Shown here: in pieces, positions 49,104-61,302 of the stretch
How positions within the stretch are numbered: position 1 is the first letter of the stretch
Layout: the number at the start of each line of letters is the position of its first letter
Source of the DNA: Physella acuta
Lineage: Eukaryota; Mollusca; Gastropoda; Physidae
NCBI RefSeq assembly: GCF_028476545.1
Contig: NW_026731579.1
Location: 248,001 to 312,000, forward strand
Length of the DNA: 64,000 nucleotides
Direction: 5' to 3'
The notes under the pieces: model-generated
Seen by the model: only the letters and a program-made list of their open reading frames with translations
What the model was told of the DNA's origin: nothing
Databases searched by the model: none
Translations under genes and position numbers: made by a program

Positions 49104-52100
49104 TCAGGTGTCCGACTGACTGCTGCTGCCCTGACGCAGGCTGATCTTCGTGTGCACGGTGCCGTTGGTCGAGCGGGTGTCAAGTTCAAGGTCGGAGCCG
49201 GCGAGCAGGCGTTTCCCGAGATGGACGCTGGGGTGGGTTTTCCTGTAGACGTAAGCCTTGCAGGCCACCTTCATCCGGGTGCGGAAGTTCTTTGACATGA
49301 TGGCGTAGATGATGGGGTTGATGCAGGAGTGGATGAAAGGGAGGCCGAAGATGGCAATCTGGGGGAGAGAAACTGATTTTTTATTTACTGATGTTTTGAT
49401 GGAAATATAATTTTTATTGTATATATTTAGTTTTGATGGAAATACAATATGGAATTGTAAATTGTTACATCGATTTCTTTAATTGCAAGAACTGAAAGAA
49501 TATTTTTTTTTAAAATAATGATGTTGCTTATTTCTGGATGATAATTTTAAAACATGTTTAATTTCTACTGTATAATATGTGATTGTTATAGAGAGCTGGG
49601 AAAATTGATGTGTTCATTAGAGTTCTATTGGCTAAGTTAGCCATCGCTCAGTGGGCTACTGGCGCACACGATATCCAGCTAGGACTTTGACTGTGGTCAA
49701 GTTGAAAGATAAACGCCCCAAGCAAAAGTACCAAGACGATGTTATGGCTAATCCCTTCCTACACAACCTCAATTTCTTCTTTTATCTTTTTATTGCCAGC
49801 TTTTTATTTAAAATTTAAAAAATTTCAAACTTAAAAGAGACCCAAAAAAATGCCTAAGTTATCAATTTAAAGAAAGTAAGTTGACAGAGAGCCAACTGGT
49901 GTTGGTCTTACCTTGGCAAAGAACACCGACTGGTGATAGACCCAGCTAAAGCCGATCTTCTGTAGCACTATAAACACCAACTTCGGGCCCCAGCACAACA
50001 GGAAAACTAGGATGATGGTAATCAGCATCTTGATGACCTGTGGGTCAACATCACAATGTCATAGCTGTGTATGTATGTTTGTATGATTGCATATATGTGT
50101 GGTAACTTTGTATGCTAATAGCATGTAGGACAGTAGTCACTCCTCCCCTCCCCCCCCCCCCCACACACACAGACATCATTACAAGCATACGAGTGGTCAA
50201 GATGTGTCACAGACAACAGTTTGGGGAATAGCCATCACAGAAAACAGTTTGGGGAATAGCCATTATAGACAACAGTTTGGGGAATAGCCATTACAGACAA
50301 CAGTTTGGGGAATAGCCATTACAGACAACAGTTTGGGGAATAGCCATCATAGACAACAGTTTGGGGAATAGCCATCATAGACAACAGTTTGGGGAATAGC
50401 CATCACAGATAACAGTTTGGGGAATAGGCCACAAAGGCAAACCAACGTATAATGATTTTGTTATAACAATTAATAAAGGATATTAAAAACGACCAAGTGA
50501 AGACAGAAATATAAAAGTTCAGCTGCTATTTTTAAAAGTTCGTTAGAAAAAAGTCTATTGTATTCGGAATAGAAAAAAAATATTCTTGAATACAAGTAGC
50601 TAAGTTTGAAATACAACTTTTTAAAGATTGTCGGAAACATCAATTGAGTTTTTGACCAAGTTTAAAATATTAATTGATTACAAAAGTCTTTATCTCCCTC
50701 TAAAACCTTTCAGCAGTAGCCATACAAAGCGTAACAAAGGATGATTACAATGGATGCAATTCTTTGTGTTAATAATTGACTTCGTGATTGGAGAGTTCAT
50801 CAATAATGCTTTCAAATAACAAATTACATGACAACATTAAAAAAAAATCTGTTTGATCTTTGCATGGTCGATAAACATCCGCCCATTCACAACACGTTCG
50901 AGAATTTAACCTTTAACAATTCCGAAAATTTAACTGTTAACAATTCTGTGAGTTTAACCAATCTCGCTTGTTGAGCTCAGCTAAATGACTGTTTGCTAGG
51001 AGAGCTGTGTAATTGTTCAGTGCAAATTGGCACACCAGCTTGTATTCGTGAGGTTCTACGTGCCAGATTTTTGTCCAGCAAGCGACCGAATAGTTCGAGG
51101 CTTACAGGTCAGATGCAATAAAAACAAGTACTGGCGAAAAGTCTACCGAATCGGCGGAGTTCCTCGTTTCGAGGAGGGAGGGGGTGGAAGTGAGGTGGAG
51201 TCGTGGGTGGGGGAAGGGGTGGATGGGAGAAACAAATAAATCCAGTGAAAAAAAAATTGTTGCCGTACGGATAGGGTTAAGAAAATGATTGGAAACGTGA
51301 GCGGAAAGAAATTGTTTGGGTCTGTAGGTGGTTAATATAAAAAACTGGATCGAAATAAAAAAAAACAATATATTTTTTAACCTCAGCATCGGGCAAGCTA
51401 GAAGTCACGTCCTTGGAACGTCTGCTTCTAAATGTCTCAATTTTAGTCGACATTTTAAAAGAGAAAACTAAAACTGTACCTAGTTAGACCAACTCACAAT
51501 GTTATTTTTATTGTATTAGTGTTGTGTGTTTGAAGAATACAAATGCTATTTAAAGAACAACAAGGTTTATCTCCCGTGTAAACTATTCACTGCACATAAG
51601 GTATTGCTGTCGTTTAATCGTGTAAAGTTGTTGGGTTGCGTCCCTTGCGGTACAAGAATCTTACAAATTGGACACCTAAATCATAAACTGGAATTTTTAT
51701 GACGTCATTGCCCGTCTTGGCTATTGATTTTTCGTTAGTTTTATGGCGGAAATTCTGGTGCCGTGTCATACTAACGTCTTACTCGAGTTTGATTTATGCT
51801 AATTTATTCATGGAAATCAGAGGGTTGAACTACGGAGGCTTAAGAGAAGAGACAAATAGTCCTTAATCAGGACCGGACAGGACAGTGAAAGGACTTCAAG
51901 CACAAGGACGTATTCAATTGTCTTTGTAGCTTTCGTCAAGTGCTGCTTCAGATTTTGAGCACAAAGTTGGTCAGAGTAATTTTATAGACATTTGTTAAGA
52001 TAGATTGTGTGTGTGTGTGTATATATATGCGTGCGCGCGTGTGTGTGTGAGAGAGAGAGAGAGGGAGAGAATGATTTTTGAGCGATCGCTGAATCATCTC

Positions 52101-54682
52101 CTAATTTGCAAGGGTACCTAAAATGAGTCGACTCAGTTGAAATAAGTGCCCGGCATAATAACACGAGGTAAGTGTAGTTGGGGGTCTGAAATGCCAACAC
52201 AGGAAGCTTTCTATCGGCTTTAGACATGCTTGCACGTGCTAGTTGCTGTTGACAGTGTCAAATGTCATGACGTGACACGTGCCAGTCGCTGTTGAAAGTG
52301 TCAAATGTCATGACGTCACACGTGCCAGTCGCTGTTGACAGTGTCAAATGTCATGAAGTGACACGCGTGACTAACTTTAATTTTTCAATCGTCAAAAAAA
52401 AGATTAGGAATTAAAAAAAAACCCAAGTTGTGGTAAATATTAAGAAATAGAATAGACTGGCATTTGTAGATAGACAAGAGAAACATGTTAGACAGAAAGG
52501 AGACAAAGACACATGTTAGACAGAAAAGAGACAGAGACACGAGAGAAAAGACACACATATTGGGCTTAGAAGAGACAAACAAACATGATGGAGTGCGTGT
52601 GGTCGAGACGGTGAGTGAAGGTTCGAGTCTACCGTAACCCAAGTGTCGGCAGACGAGTGTCAGGGTTGTCAGAAAAATCTGGACACATGAAAGGCGGGAA
52701 ATGATCCGGGATCAACTTCTCAATGGGAAGTAGGTGGGGGGGGGGGGGGGAGGAAATTATAAGCGGTGGAATGAAATACGGTAGAGTTTCTTTCGGTTAT
52801 CTTTTGTGTGTGTGGGGGGGGGGGGGCGAACGAAATAGAATTTATATTGAGAATATAAAATGTTTGCAGTGTTCGCACCTCCACACCGGAAATTAAGTCC
52901 GCTCCCCCCCCCTCTCCTCTCCCCCCCCCCCCCCGAAGTTTCAAGTGTCCGCATGAGAGAAACCATGGTAAGGAGTTGGGGCAGTAGTTTAAGGAGGGTA
53001 GAGGAGGTAGTGTGGGTGGGTAGGGATGGTAGTGTGAGGTGGGTAGGGACGGTAGCGTGAGGTAGTTAGGGACGGTAGCGTGAGGTAGTTAGGGACGGTA
53101 GCGTGAGGTAGTTAGGGACGGTAGCGTGAGGTAGTTAGGGACGGTAGCGTGAGGTAGTTAGGGACGGTAGTGTGAGGTAGTTAGGGACGGTAGCGTGAGG
53201 TAGTTAGGGACGGTAGTGTGATTGCTAATGTGCAGTAAATAGTATGTGGCAATGCGGTGATCGTATCTAGCTCAATGTCTTTGTTTCACATATCTTACAC
53301 CTATCTATCTCACTCCTATCCACCCCAATCTCACCAATTATCTATCTCATCTTTATCTATCTCACTTTCACTCCAATCTCACCTCTATCTAAATCCTCTA
53401 GCTCACCTCTATCTCATTCCTATCTCACCCCTCTCTCACCCCTATCTCACCTCTCTTAGCTCTATCTCATCCTTATCTCACCCCTCTCTTACCTCTATCT
53501 CACCCTTATCTCACCCCTCTCTCACCTCTTTCTGACCTCTATCTCACCCCTATCTCACCCCTATCTCACCCTTATCTCACCCCTCTCTCACCCCTGTCTC
53601 ACCTCTCTTACCTCTATCTCACCCTTATCTCACCCCTCTCTCACCTCTTTCTGACCTCTATCTCACCCCTATCTCACCCCTATCTCACCCTTATCTCACC
53701 CCTCTCTCACCCCTGTCTCACCTCTCTTACCTCTATCTCACCCTTATCTCACCCCTCTCTCACCTCTTTCTTACCTCTATCTCACCCCTCTCACCCCTAT
53801 CTCACCCTTCTTACCCCAATCTCACCCCTATCTATCTCACCCCTATCTCACCCCTACCTCACACGTATCTCACCTGTTTTCTCGCACGAAACACCTCAGC
53901 ACTGTGCTCCCGTGTGGCCTTGTTGAGCATGCTCCGCCTAGACCGGATGTGTGAGTGTCGCTGGGAGCAGGGGGACTGTCCGTGTGCGCCATCTGCTGTA
54001 GGGGGCGTGCACTGGCCGCCATCTTCGATCGTCGAAACTGTGTTGTAACCACTGAAACCAAGGGGGTTGACAAGGTGTTATTTATAGGTAACATACTCCA
54101 AAAGTGCAGTTTTTTTTCTATTTGTATATCTAATTTACCAAGCTGGGCTTTTTGCGAAGATGTTACGACCTTCCTTTCTCTCTTTATGGTCATCACCGGC
54201 TGAGGAGGTGTCTGCCATTAGCCAGGCAGGCCTCAACACGGCTAACTCCAACTAACTGGCTTGGATATCGGTTTGATTACTGTGTATCGGTCGCTCCAGG
54301 CTTATCGTCCGCCTCACTGAATGCAAGGCAAACTCTACCCCACCGTCCAGTACCTCTAGCTCATGCTTGTTTACCTACAACTCTTACAACCTAGTAGCGT
54401 ATTTTCCCCCTCCCCCCTCCCCCAAGATTTGAAATCTCTGACCCCACGTGGCAGGACTCACCTGTCGTGTGACGTCATCTGCATCAACTTCCGGGAAGAC
54501 AGCCACAGGGCGTGTATGACGAAGAAGTAGCAGAAGAAGAGAACGACGACGGGGAGGACGAACATGATGAGCAGCTGGTAGACGGAGTAGATCAGGCGGT
54601 GGTTGTCGGGGACGCCGACATCAGCACACAGCACCAGCACCACCTGCGTGCGGTTGTTGTACCACAGGTTCTTCTCGGTGTC
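49104..54682 (-). CDS. Class A (rhodopsin-like) neuropeptide-type GPCR, 3' exons
   Basis: Exons, 5' to 3': 54462-54682, 53874-54051, 49912-50037, 49104-49358. All phases fit and they encode the last 259 residues. The first exon has extracellular loop 2 with a possible N-glycosylation site (NNRT) and a Cys, then TM5 (YSVYQLLIMFVLPVVVLFF). The second is intracellular loop 3, ending RARKQ directly before VIKMLITIILVFLLCWGP, the TM6 signature CWxP in the third exon. The last exon is TM7 with NPIIY (the NPxxY motif), FIHSCINPIIYAIMSKNFRT, and a tail ending SSSQSDT. KQVIKML plus CWGP is typical of peptide receptors, but I cannot name the ligand. TM1-TM4 must lie to the right; I found no candidate exon between 54.7 and 64 kb, so a long intron or the window edge separates them. 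The acceptor of loop 3 was chosen because it is the one that joins phases in an open frame. Confidence 0.84.
50205..50430. repeat. 28-bp minisatellite, about 8 copies, GPCR intron
   Basis: Unit ACAGACAACAGTTTGGGGAA then TAGCCATT, with small changes (CATTA/CATCA, ACAG/ATAG). It lies just upstream of the TM6 exon on the minus strand, preceded by a poly-C/(CA) stretch. Confidence 0.93.
52240..52365. repeat. 43-bp repeat x3 containing a CRE-like site
   Basis: Units include GTTGACAGTGTCAAATGTCA followed by TGACGTGACACGTGCCAGTC. One unit has the perfect palindrome TGACGTCA at 52311-52318; the others have TGACGTGA or TGAAGTGA. In the long GPCR intron. Confidence 0.85.
53030..53220. repeat. 23-bp minisatellite, about 8 copies, GPCR intron
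   Basis: Unit GGTAGTTAGGGACGGTAGCG plus TGA, nearly invariant. Preceded by related G-rich sequence from 52970 (GGTAGGGATGGTAGTGTGAG) that looks like the source of the array. Confidence 0.93.
53275..53873 (-). repeat. Donor-like GGTGAGATA repeats next to a GPCR splice donor
   Basis: About 600 bp of CTATCTCACCC-type units on the plus strand, i.e. GGGGTGAGATAG on the minus strand. The array runs up to the real donor of exon 53874-54051, whose intron starts GTGAGATACGTGTGAGGT. Each unit therefore resembles the intron's first bases. There is a higher-order period of about 115-120 bp in the middle. Confidence 0.9.
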
Positions 54683-54694
54683 CTGCCGCAGGTG

Positions 54695-54890
54695 GAGGAG
54701 ACACGTCATCAAATACGTCATCAAACACGTCACCAAATACGTCATCAAACACATCATAAAACACGCCATCAAGCATATGGTTAAACAATTGACTTAACCC
54801 GTCACCCAAAATGTATATCATCAATCACGTCACTAAATATGTCACCACACACGTCACCCAACATGTCAAACATGTCATCTATGACGTCAC
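54695..54890. repeat. ~16-bp ACGTCA repeat in GPCR intron
   Basis: Units ATCAAATACGTC / ATCAAACACGTC / ACCAAATACGTC, decaying with distance from the TM5 exon. The array lies upstream of that exon's acceptor (minus strand). It gives many half-CRE (ACGTCA) words. Confidence 0.88.
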
Positions 54891-55629
54891 CAAATTTGAA
54901 ATATCCCACAAAAACACGCCACTCTTACTGTTACATTCTTTCATATAATAATAATGTAGGGATAAAAATTGTTGAGTCGTGTTAAATATTTGACGTCAAT
55001 TAACTTAAAAACTCTAGTGCTTTAATTGGCCATGGGTTCACTGTTAGGATGTTGATAATGATGAGTTAATTATACATTAGTTATGAGTTAATGAACTGTT
55101 GAAAATTGGTTATAAAGTGTTAGAGATGGATTATGACGAATTAGAGATAATTAATGTCACAAATAAGACATCTGAAAGAAGATGCTAAACTGTCACAAAT
55201 TATGATTGTTATAATTATTTTAAAAAACATGACTCAACATTTAATGTGATTTTACGAACTTCACGTTAAAGAACATATAACAATAACTTTTATCTATTGT
55301 CTGGGAAATATGGAGTGGGGGGGGGGGGGGGCGCTGATGTAATGAAGTGGCGTCGTGTAGGTCCGTCAATCTTTAATCCTAGACATCAAAGGATTGTCTT
55401 ATCTTAGACTTAGACATCAAATGGTTTTCTAGGGCGTCTACATCCCTTGAAGTTTTCATTCTTTAATTTATAGAGTATCGTTTCAATTAATTTTGACATA
55501 GACACTTACATTAAACCCAATTCAAATTAAAACCAATTCAAATTAAAACTAATTTAAAGTAAAACCAATTCTACTAAAATCCTATGAAGTTAAACCCAGT
55601 TACGTTAGAACCAGTCACGTTAAACCTAA
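54891..55629. other. No gene recognised
   Basis: AT-rich, with a G run near 55316-55331 and a stretch of short related phrases at 55505-55625 (AAACCAATTCAAATTAAAAC, AAACCCAGTTACGTTAGAAC) that look like a decayed ~20-bp repeat. Probably within the GPCR intron. Confidence 0.5.
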
Positions 55630-56212
55630 CCACGTTTAACAAATTTGTTGAGTGAATGCTTTGATCATCTGGCTGAAACAATGTCAATTCATTCATTGAT
55701 CAAACAAAAAATTGTCCTAACAAATTTGTTGAGTAAATGCTTTGATCATCTGGCTGAAACAATGTCAATTCATTCATTGATCAAACAAAAAATTGTCCTA
55801 ACAAATTTGTTGAGTGAATGCTTTGATCATCTGGCTGAAACAATGTCAATTCATTCATTGATCAAACAAAAAATTGTCCTAACAAATTTGTTGAGTGAAT
55901 GCTTTGATCATCTGGCTGAAACAATGTCAATTCATTCATTGATCAAACAAAAAATTGTCCTAACAAATTTGTTGAGTGAATGCTTTGAACATCTGGCCGA
56001 AACAATGTCAATTCATTCATTGATCAAACAAAAAATTGTCCTAACAAATTTGTTGAGTGAATGCTTTGATCATCTGGCTGAAACAATGTCAATTCATTCA
56101 TTGATCAAACAAAAAATTGTCCTAACAAATTTGTTGAGTGAATGCTTTGATCATCTGGCTGAAACAATGTCAATTCATTCATTGATCAAATAAAAATTGT
56201 CCTAACAAATCA
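55630..56212. repeat. 81-bp minisatellite, 7 copies, open in one frame
   Basis: Unit ACAAATTTGTTGAGTGAATG, CTTTGATCATCTGGCTGAAA, CAATGTCAATTCATTCATTG, ATCAAACAAAAAATTGTCCT plus A. Because 81 is 27 codons, one plus-strand frame stays open for 182 codons with a 27-residue period (CFDHLAETMSIHSLIKQKIV). Units are almost identical in DNA, with no excess of silent changes, so it is most likely not a gene. Confidence 0.95.
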
Positions 56213-57525
<1,313 letters not shown>

Positions 57526-57831
57526 CGGTGTATCATGACGACAGTGCTGAGAATTTTCTCTAGCAGAAGAAGCTTTGTATATCATACATGTTTTATAAGC
57601 TCTGTATATCATACATGTGTCACAATGTCTTAATTTTTTATGATGCAGCAAGCGCCGTCTGTCCGGGAGGAATCGTTTAAAGGCCATAAGTCTATCCAAG
57701 TCTAAGGGCCACTTTAAGCAACAATTGGCCCGTCTGAGTGATGGCCTCGAGTGCACGTGGTGTCTGGCCTAGATTGTAATGCAAAACTCGTCTGAGCTGA
57801 GCTAAATAAAACGCTAAGCTCCCGGCAGTCT

Positions 57832-58115
57832 GGACACTGCTACTCGCAGCTTGTATGCAACCATCAGATGCCGTTGTGACCGACGCCTAGACACTGCTAC
57901 TCGCAGCTTGTATGCAACCATCAGATGCCGTTGTGACCGACGCCTAGACACTGCTACTCGCAGCTTGTATGCAACCATCAGATGCCGTTGTGACCGACGC
58001 CTAGACACTGCTACTCGCAGCTTGTATGCAACCATCAGATGCCGTTGTGACCGACGCCTAGACACTGCTACTCGCAGCTTGTATGCAACCATCACATGCC
58101 GTTGTGACCGACGCC
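57832..58115. repeat. 57-bp minisatellite, about 5 copies
   Basis: Unit CTAGACACTGCTACTCGCAG, CTTGTATGCAACCATCAGAT, GCCGTTGTGACCGACGC. As 57 is 19 codons, frames stay open on both strands. Units differ by single bases at most (one CACATGCC). Not considered coding. Confidence 0.94.
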
Positions 58116-58264
58116 CTTCTATAATGCAGGAGAAATCTGCTTTAAAACTGTTGAGCGGGGCTTAGTGCCCCACCTAGGGGGTTTCTGTTGTGTAAAGTGT
58201 AGTTAAGATAAAAGCTTTAGTTACAAGAAAAGTGTACAATTTTAAAAGTGTATTTTTTCTGCAG

Positions 58265-58620
58265 AGTCGCTTGTCTATAGTGAATCGTGTTGAGTAGCTG
58301 ATGTAGAGTGAATCGAATGTGTGAATGGTGTTATAGAGTGAATTGTGAAGTGTGATTTATGTAGAGTGGTTGATGTATAGTGAATTGAGAAGTGTGACTG
58401 ATGTAGAGTGAATCTTGAAGTGTGACTGGTGTTATAGAGTGATTCGTGAAGTGTGACTGATGTAGAGTGAATTGTGAAGTGTGACTGGTGTTATAGAGTG
58501 AATTGTGAAGTGTGACAGGTGTAGAGTGATTCGTGAAGTGTGACTGGTGTTATAGAGTGAATCGTGCAGTGTGACTGGTGTAGAGTGTATTGTGAAGTGT
58601 GACTGATGTAAAGTGTACTC
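58265..58620. repeat. Irregular ~28-34-bp repeat
   Basis: Interspersed GTGAATTGTGAAGTGTGACT and GGTGTTATAGAGT / GATGTAGAGT modules, about 12 units with variable order. Confidence 0.88.
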
Positions 58621-58764
58621 CCACAGTTAGGACTCTGCATTTCTCTCACTCCTCAAGGTGCGATCTACAGTTACAAGCTTTTAACTCTCTCGCTCTACCG
58701 CTAGACCATGCTGTTCCCCTAAGCATCCTCAATAAACGGAGCAGTTTACGAAGAAAAATTTGAC

Positions 58765-58783
58765 ACACACACACACACACACA

Positions 58784-58827
<44 letters not shown>

Positions 58828-58840
58828 CACACACACAAAC
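58765..58840. repeat. (CA)n-(CGCA)n microsatellite
   Basis: ACACAC, then about seven GCAC steps (CGCACGCACGCA), then ACACAC again. Alternating purine-pyrimidine throughout, so it could adopt Z-DNA. Confidence 0.93.
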
Positions 58841-59780
58841 CTTTGACATCATGTGGTTTAAATTAGTGTAACATCACTTGAAAAATATAAAAATCGCTTT
58901 AGAATGAAGATTATTTTTTAAATTTCTGATTGTTTTTCTTTTTATTTCTGCGTTAAATGTATTTCTATCCCCCCCCCCCCTCTCAAAGTCTTCATAACAA
59001 GTAAAAACTCATTCATTTGCAAGAAACAGGGAAATAGTTTAATCAAAATTGTAAAAAAAAAAGGTTGAAAGCTACCAATTTTTATCTTTATTTAAAAACA
59101 AATTCTTCCAGCGTTGAGTTTTAATTACAAGTTTAATTAAATGCCGGGGGATTCAATCAATGAATCAATAAAAATAGTGGGTGGGATCGACAAGGAATGC
59201 CCTAACAGGTTTTTTTTAAAAAAACATGAACGAATAGATTGAACATGATTACTTAAGTTTCTGTCTACATTATTTTTACAATTTTATTAAACTACACAAG
59301 AGTTAGTCGACCCATGAACAACAACAGATGAAGGTCGAATAGTGTAAAACAACAGATGGGGATGGGGGGAGGGCGGTGATCTATTATGGCGTCCATCTAT
59401 TTACGCCGATTCCCCCCCCCCCCCCCCCCTTTACACCCCCCCCCCCAACCAAAAAATCATAACAAAAAGCCAGAACCATTTCAACGCTTCTTTGTTCCTC
59501 AGGAATACAAAAAACAAAACAACAAAACAAAAGTACTTCAGACGGTTTTAAGCTCAGCTGATGTCGTCAGTATACAATAGTCCGAATCTCTCTCCCGCGC
59601 ACCCCCCCCCCCCCATACACACACAAACACCTCCTCCAGGTGTTGGCATCGTTAGCAGACGACCTCAAGAGGTAGGTCAAGATGGAAATAGGTTAGGTCA
59701 CACCGGAAATGGGAGTTTTATGGTCATATTTAAAGCAAATGTGAACATTGTTGAGACGCCGCGTAGCTGTGTTGTTTAAA
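58841..59780. other. No gene recognised
   Basis: AT-rich with several poly-C runs (58970-58980, 59412-59428, 59603-59613). Short frames through the C runs give proline tracts and are not convincing. Confidence 0.5.
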
Positions 59781-59784
59781 GAGT

Positions 59785-60020
59785 TGATCTGTCTGCTATC
59801 ACTTTTGTCAAGTTTGTTACTAGGTCTTCTTTTACTTATGTCAAGTTTGTTACTAGGTCTTCTTTTACTTTTGTCAAGTTTGTTACTAGGTCGGCTATCA
59901 CTTTTGTCAAGTTTGTTAATAGGTTTTTTATCACTTTTGTCAATTTTGTTACAAGGTCTGCTACCATTTTTGTCAAGTTTGTTGCTAGGTCGGCTATAAC
60001 GTTTGTCAAGTTTGTTACTA
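59785..60020. repeat. 33-bp minisatellite, about 7 copies
   Basis: Unit TTTTGTCAAGTTTGTTACTA followed by GGTC(T/G)(T/G)CT(T/A)T(T/C)A. The 33-bp length (11 codons) makes a leucine-rich open frame (LLSSLLLGLL), an artefact of the repeat. Confidence 0.92.
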
Positions 60021-61045
60021 GAAAAGAAAGCTTGTCATTAATGTTGATTTAACGTTTCAAAATTCGTATCAGAGAAAGCATTCGTATCATTTATGTGAGA
60101 TATGCATTTGAATAGGGGTAAGCCTCTGTTACTGAGGTTATGTTATGTAAGATAAATATGCTAAGACACAAAAAAGTTGAAGACTACAACAGAACTGTTG
60201 TCATTATCAAGCGGAAATAACTTAACAAAAATGTAGCCAAAATATTCTACCAAGGAAATTAAAAGATCGGGAAATAACTACAAAAAAAAAAGAATAAAAC
60301 GTTCACTCAACAATTGATAATATAAATAAGAAAAAAATCATCCGAAAAATAAAAACTAAAATGGACAAAAAAATCTGTTCCAAACTTTTGACATAAAACT
60401 CCGTTGAGCGGCTCCAGGATTGGCAAACAGGAAATGGCTTTGTACAGTAAAAAGTAGCCAGGGAAAAATTCATACAGAAATGTCGCTCCATGCAAAAAGT
60501 CATCAATTTTTCTTTTGATTGAATTCATACGAGTCTCGGCCAAACCGACTGATCAATTCGATCGTGTTTTCATCCAAATAATGACAATTTCTGATGGGAA
60601 ATATCACAATAAGGGCATTATATAACGCCCATCATAATATCACAAGAGGCATTATATAGTGCCCTATTCTTAGATCGTGAATGAATGATGGTCTGTAATT
60701 TGTTAATCAAGAATTTAAATATTTGTGTGGTTTGAACAGCTACAAATTAGAGAACATTGTATTTCTTGTGAGGATGGATGTCATACATTTGATGTTTGAA
60801 ATATTGATGATATCGTAAAATTGATGTCTATTTGACAATTCAGATATTGATATGTCAATTGATGTGTGTGTGTGTGTGTGGGGGGGGGTGTTGGAATAAC
60901 ATTGTGTAAAAAGTTTTTAGCCGTAAAGTCCTCAGGTGAGAATTGTAAAGTTTAGTGTAAGAATAAATTTACTTCAGTGTAAGAGTATATTTACTTCACA
61001 ATCATGACAAAATTAAATCGCACCAATATTTGAAAGAGTTGTAAA
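60021..61045. other. No gene recognised
   Basis: AT-rich. Minus-strand frames at 60303-60543 look hydrophobic only because of base composition. A (GT)n stretch is at 60863-60880, and an imperfect repeat with CATTATATA(A/G)(C/T)GCCC at 60612-60665. Confidence 0.5.
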
Positions 61046-61294
61046 CAGATTTTCTTCCAGGCATCTCTTTGGAGGGGGTCGGTGACCCCCCCCCCCACCC
61101 CAAGAAAGTCTACCCCCCTCCCCACCCCAAGAAAGTCTACCCCCCCTCCCCCGAAAAAAGTGGAATTTATATAGAAAACATGGATTAACAAGCGTCCGCC
61201 CCCCCCCCCCGCGTAAAGTTTATTCCACTTTCCTCGACAATATCAAGTGCCCCCCCCCCCCCCCCGTCGGAGGAAAAGTCTGGAAGAAACACTA
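61046..61294. mobile_element. hAT-like MITE, older copy of the 11.8-kb family
   Basis: The ends CAGATTTTCTTCCAGGC and GTCTGGAAGAAACACTA are inverted repeats. The inside has long C runs and GGAATTTATATAGAAAACAT. The flanks GTTGTAAA (61038-61045) and GTTATAAA (61295-61302) match at 7 of 8 bases, so this copy has aged more than those at 11.8 and 34.6 kb. Confidence 0.82.
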
Positions 61295-61302
61295 GTTATA
61301 AA

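Noticed and set aside
48957-49295. 112-codon plus-strand frame with Ala-rich part
   Set aside because: It is the antisense of the GPCR's last exon and 3' UTR; the minus strand has the TM7 NPIIY motif and fitting splice sites.
53257-53535. Ser/Leu/His-rich 92-codon frame
   Set aside because: It is the CTATCTCACCC repeat read on the plus strand, inside an intron of the GPCR on the other strand.
53870-54196. 108-codon minus-strand frame across the GPCR loop 3 exon
   Set aside because: It is a different frame from the one that joins TM5 to TM6; the chosen frame (ending RARKQ, then VIKML) fits both splice phases.
55645-56193. 182-codon open frame with seven 27-residue repeats
   Set aside because: The DNA units are identical at nearly every base, silent positions included, and no start context, splice signals or domain support a gene.
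57814-58165. Open frames on both strands with 19-residue repeats
   Set aside because: They come from the 57-bp minisatellite, whose length is a multiple of three.
60303-60543. Hydrophobic frames suggesting GPCR TM1-TM4 exons
   Set aside because: No conserved motif (GN..V, LAxAD, DRY-like) is present and the composition is simply AT-rich.
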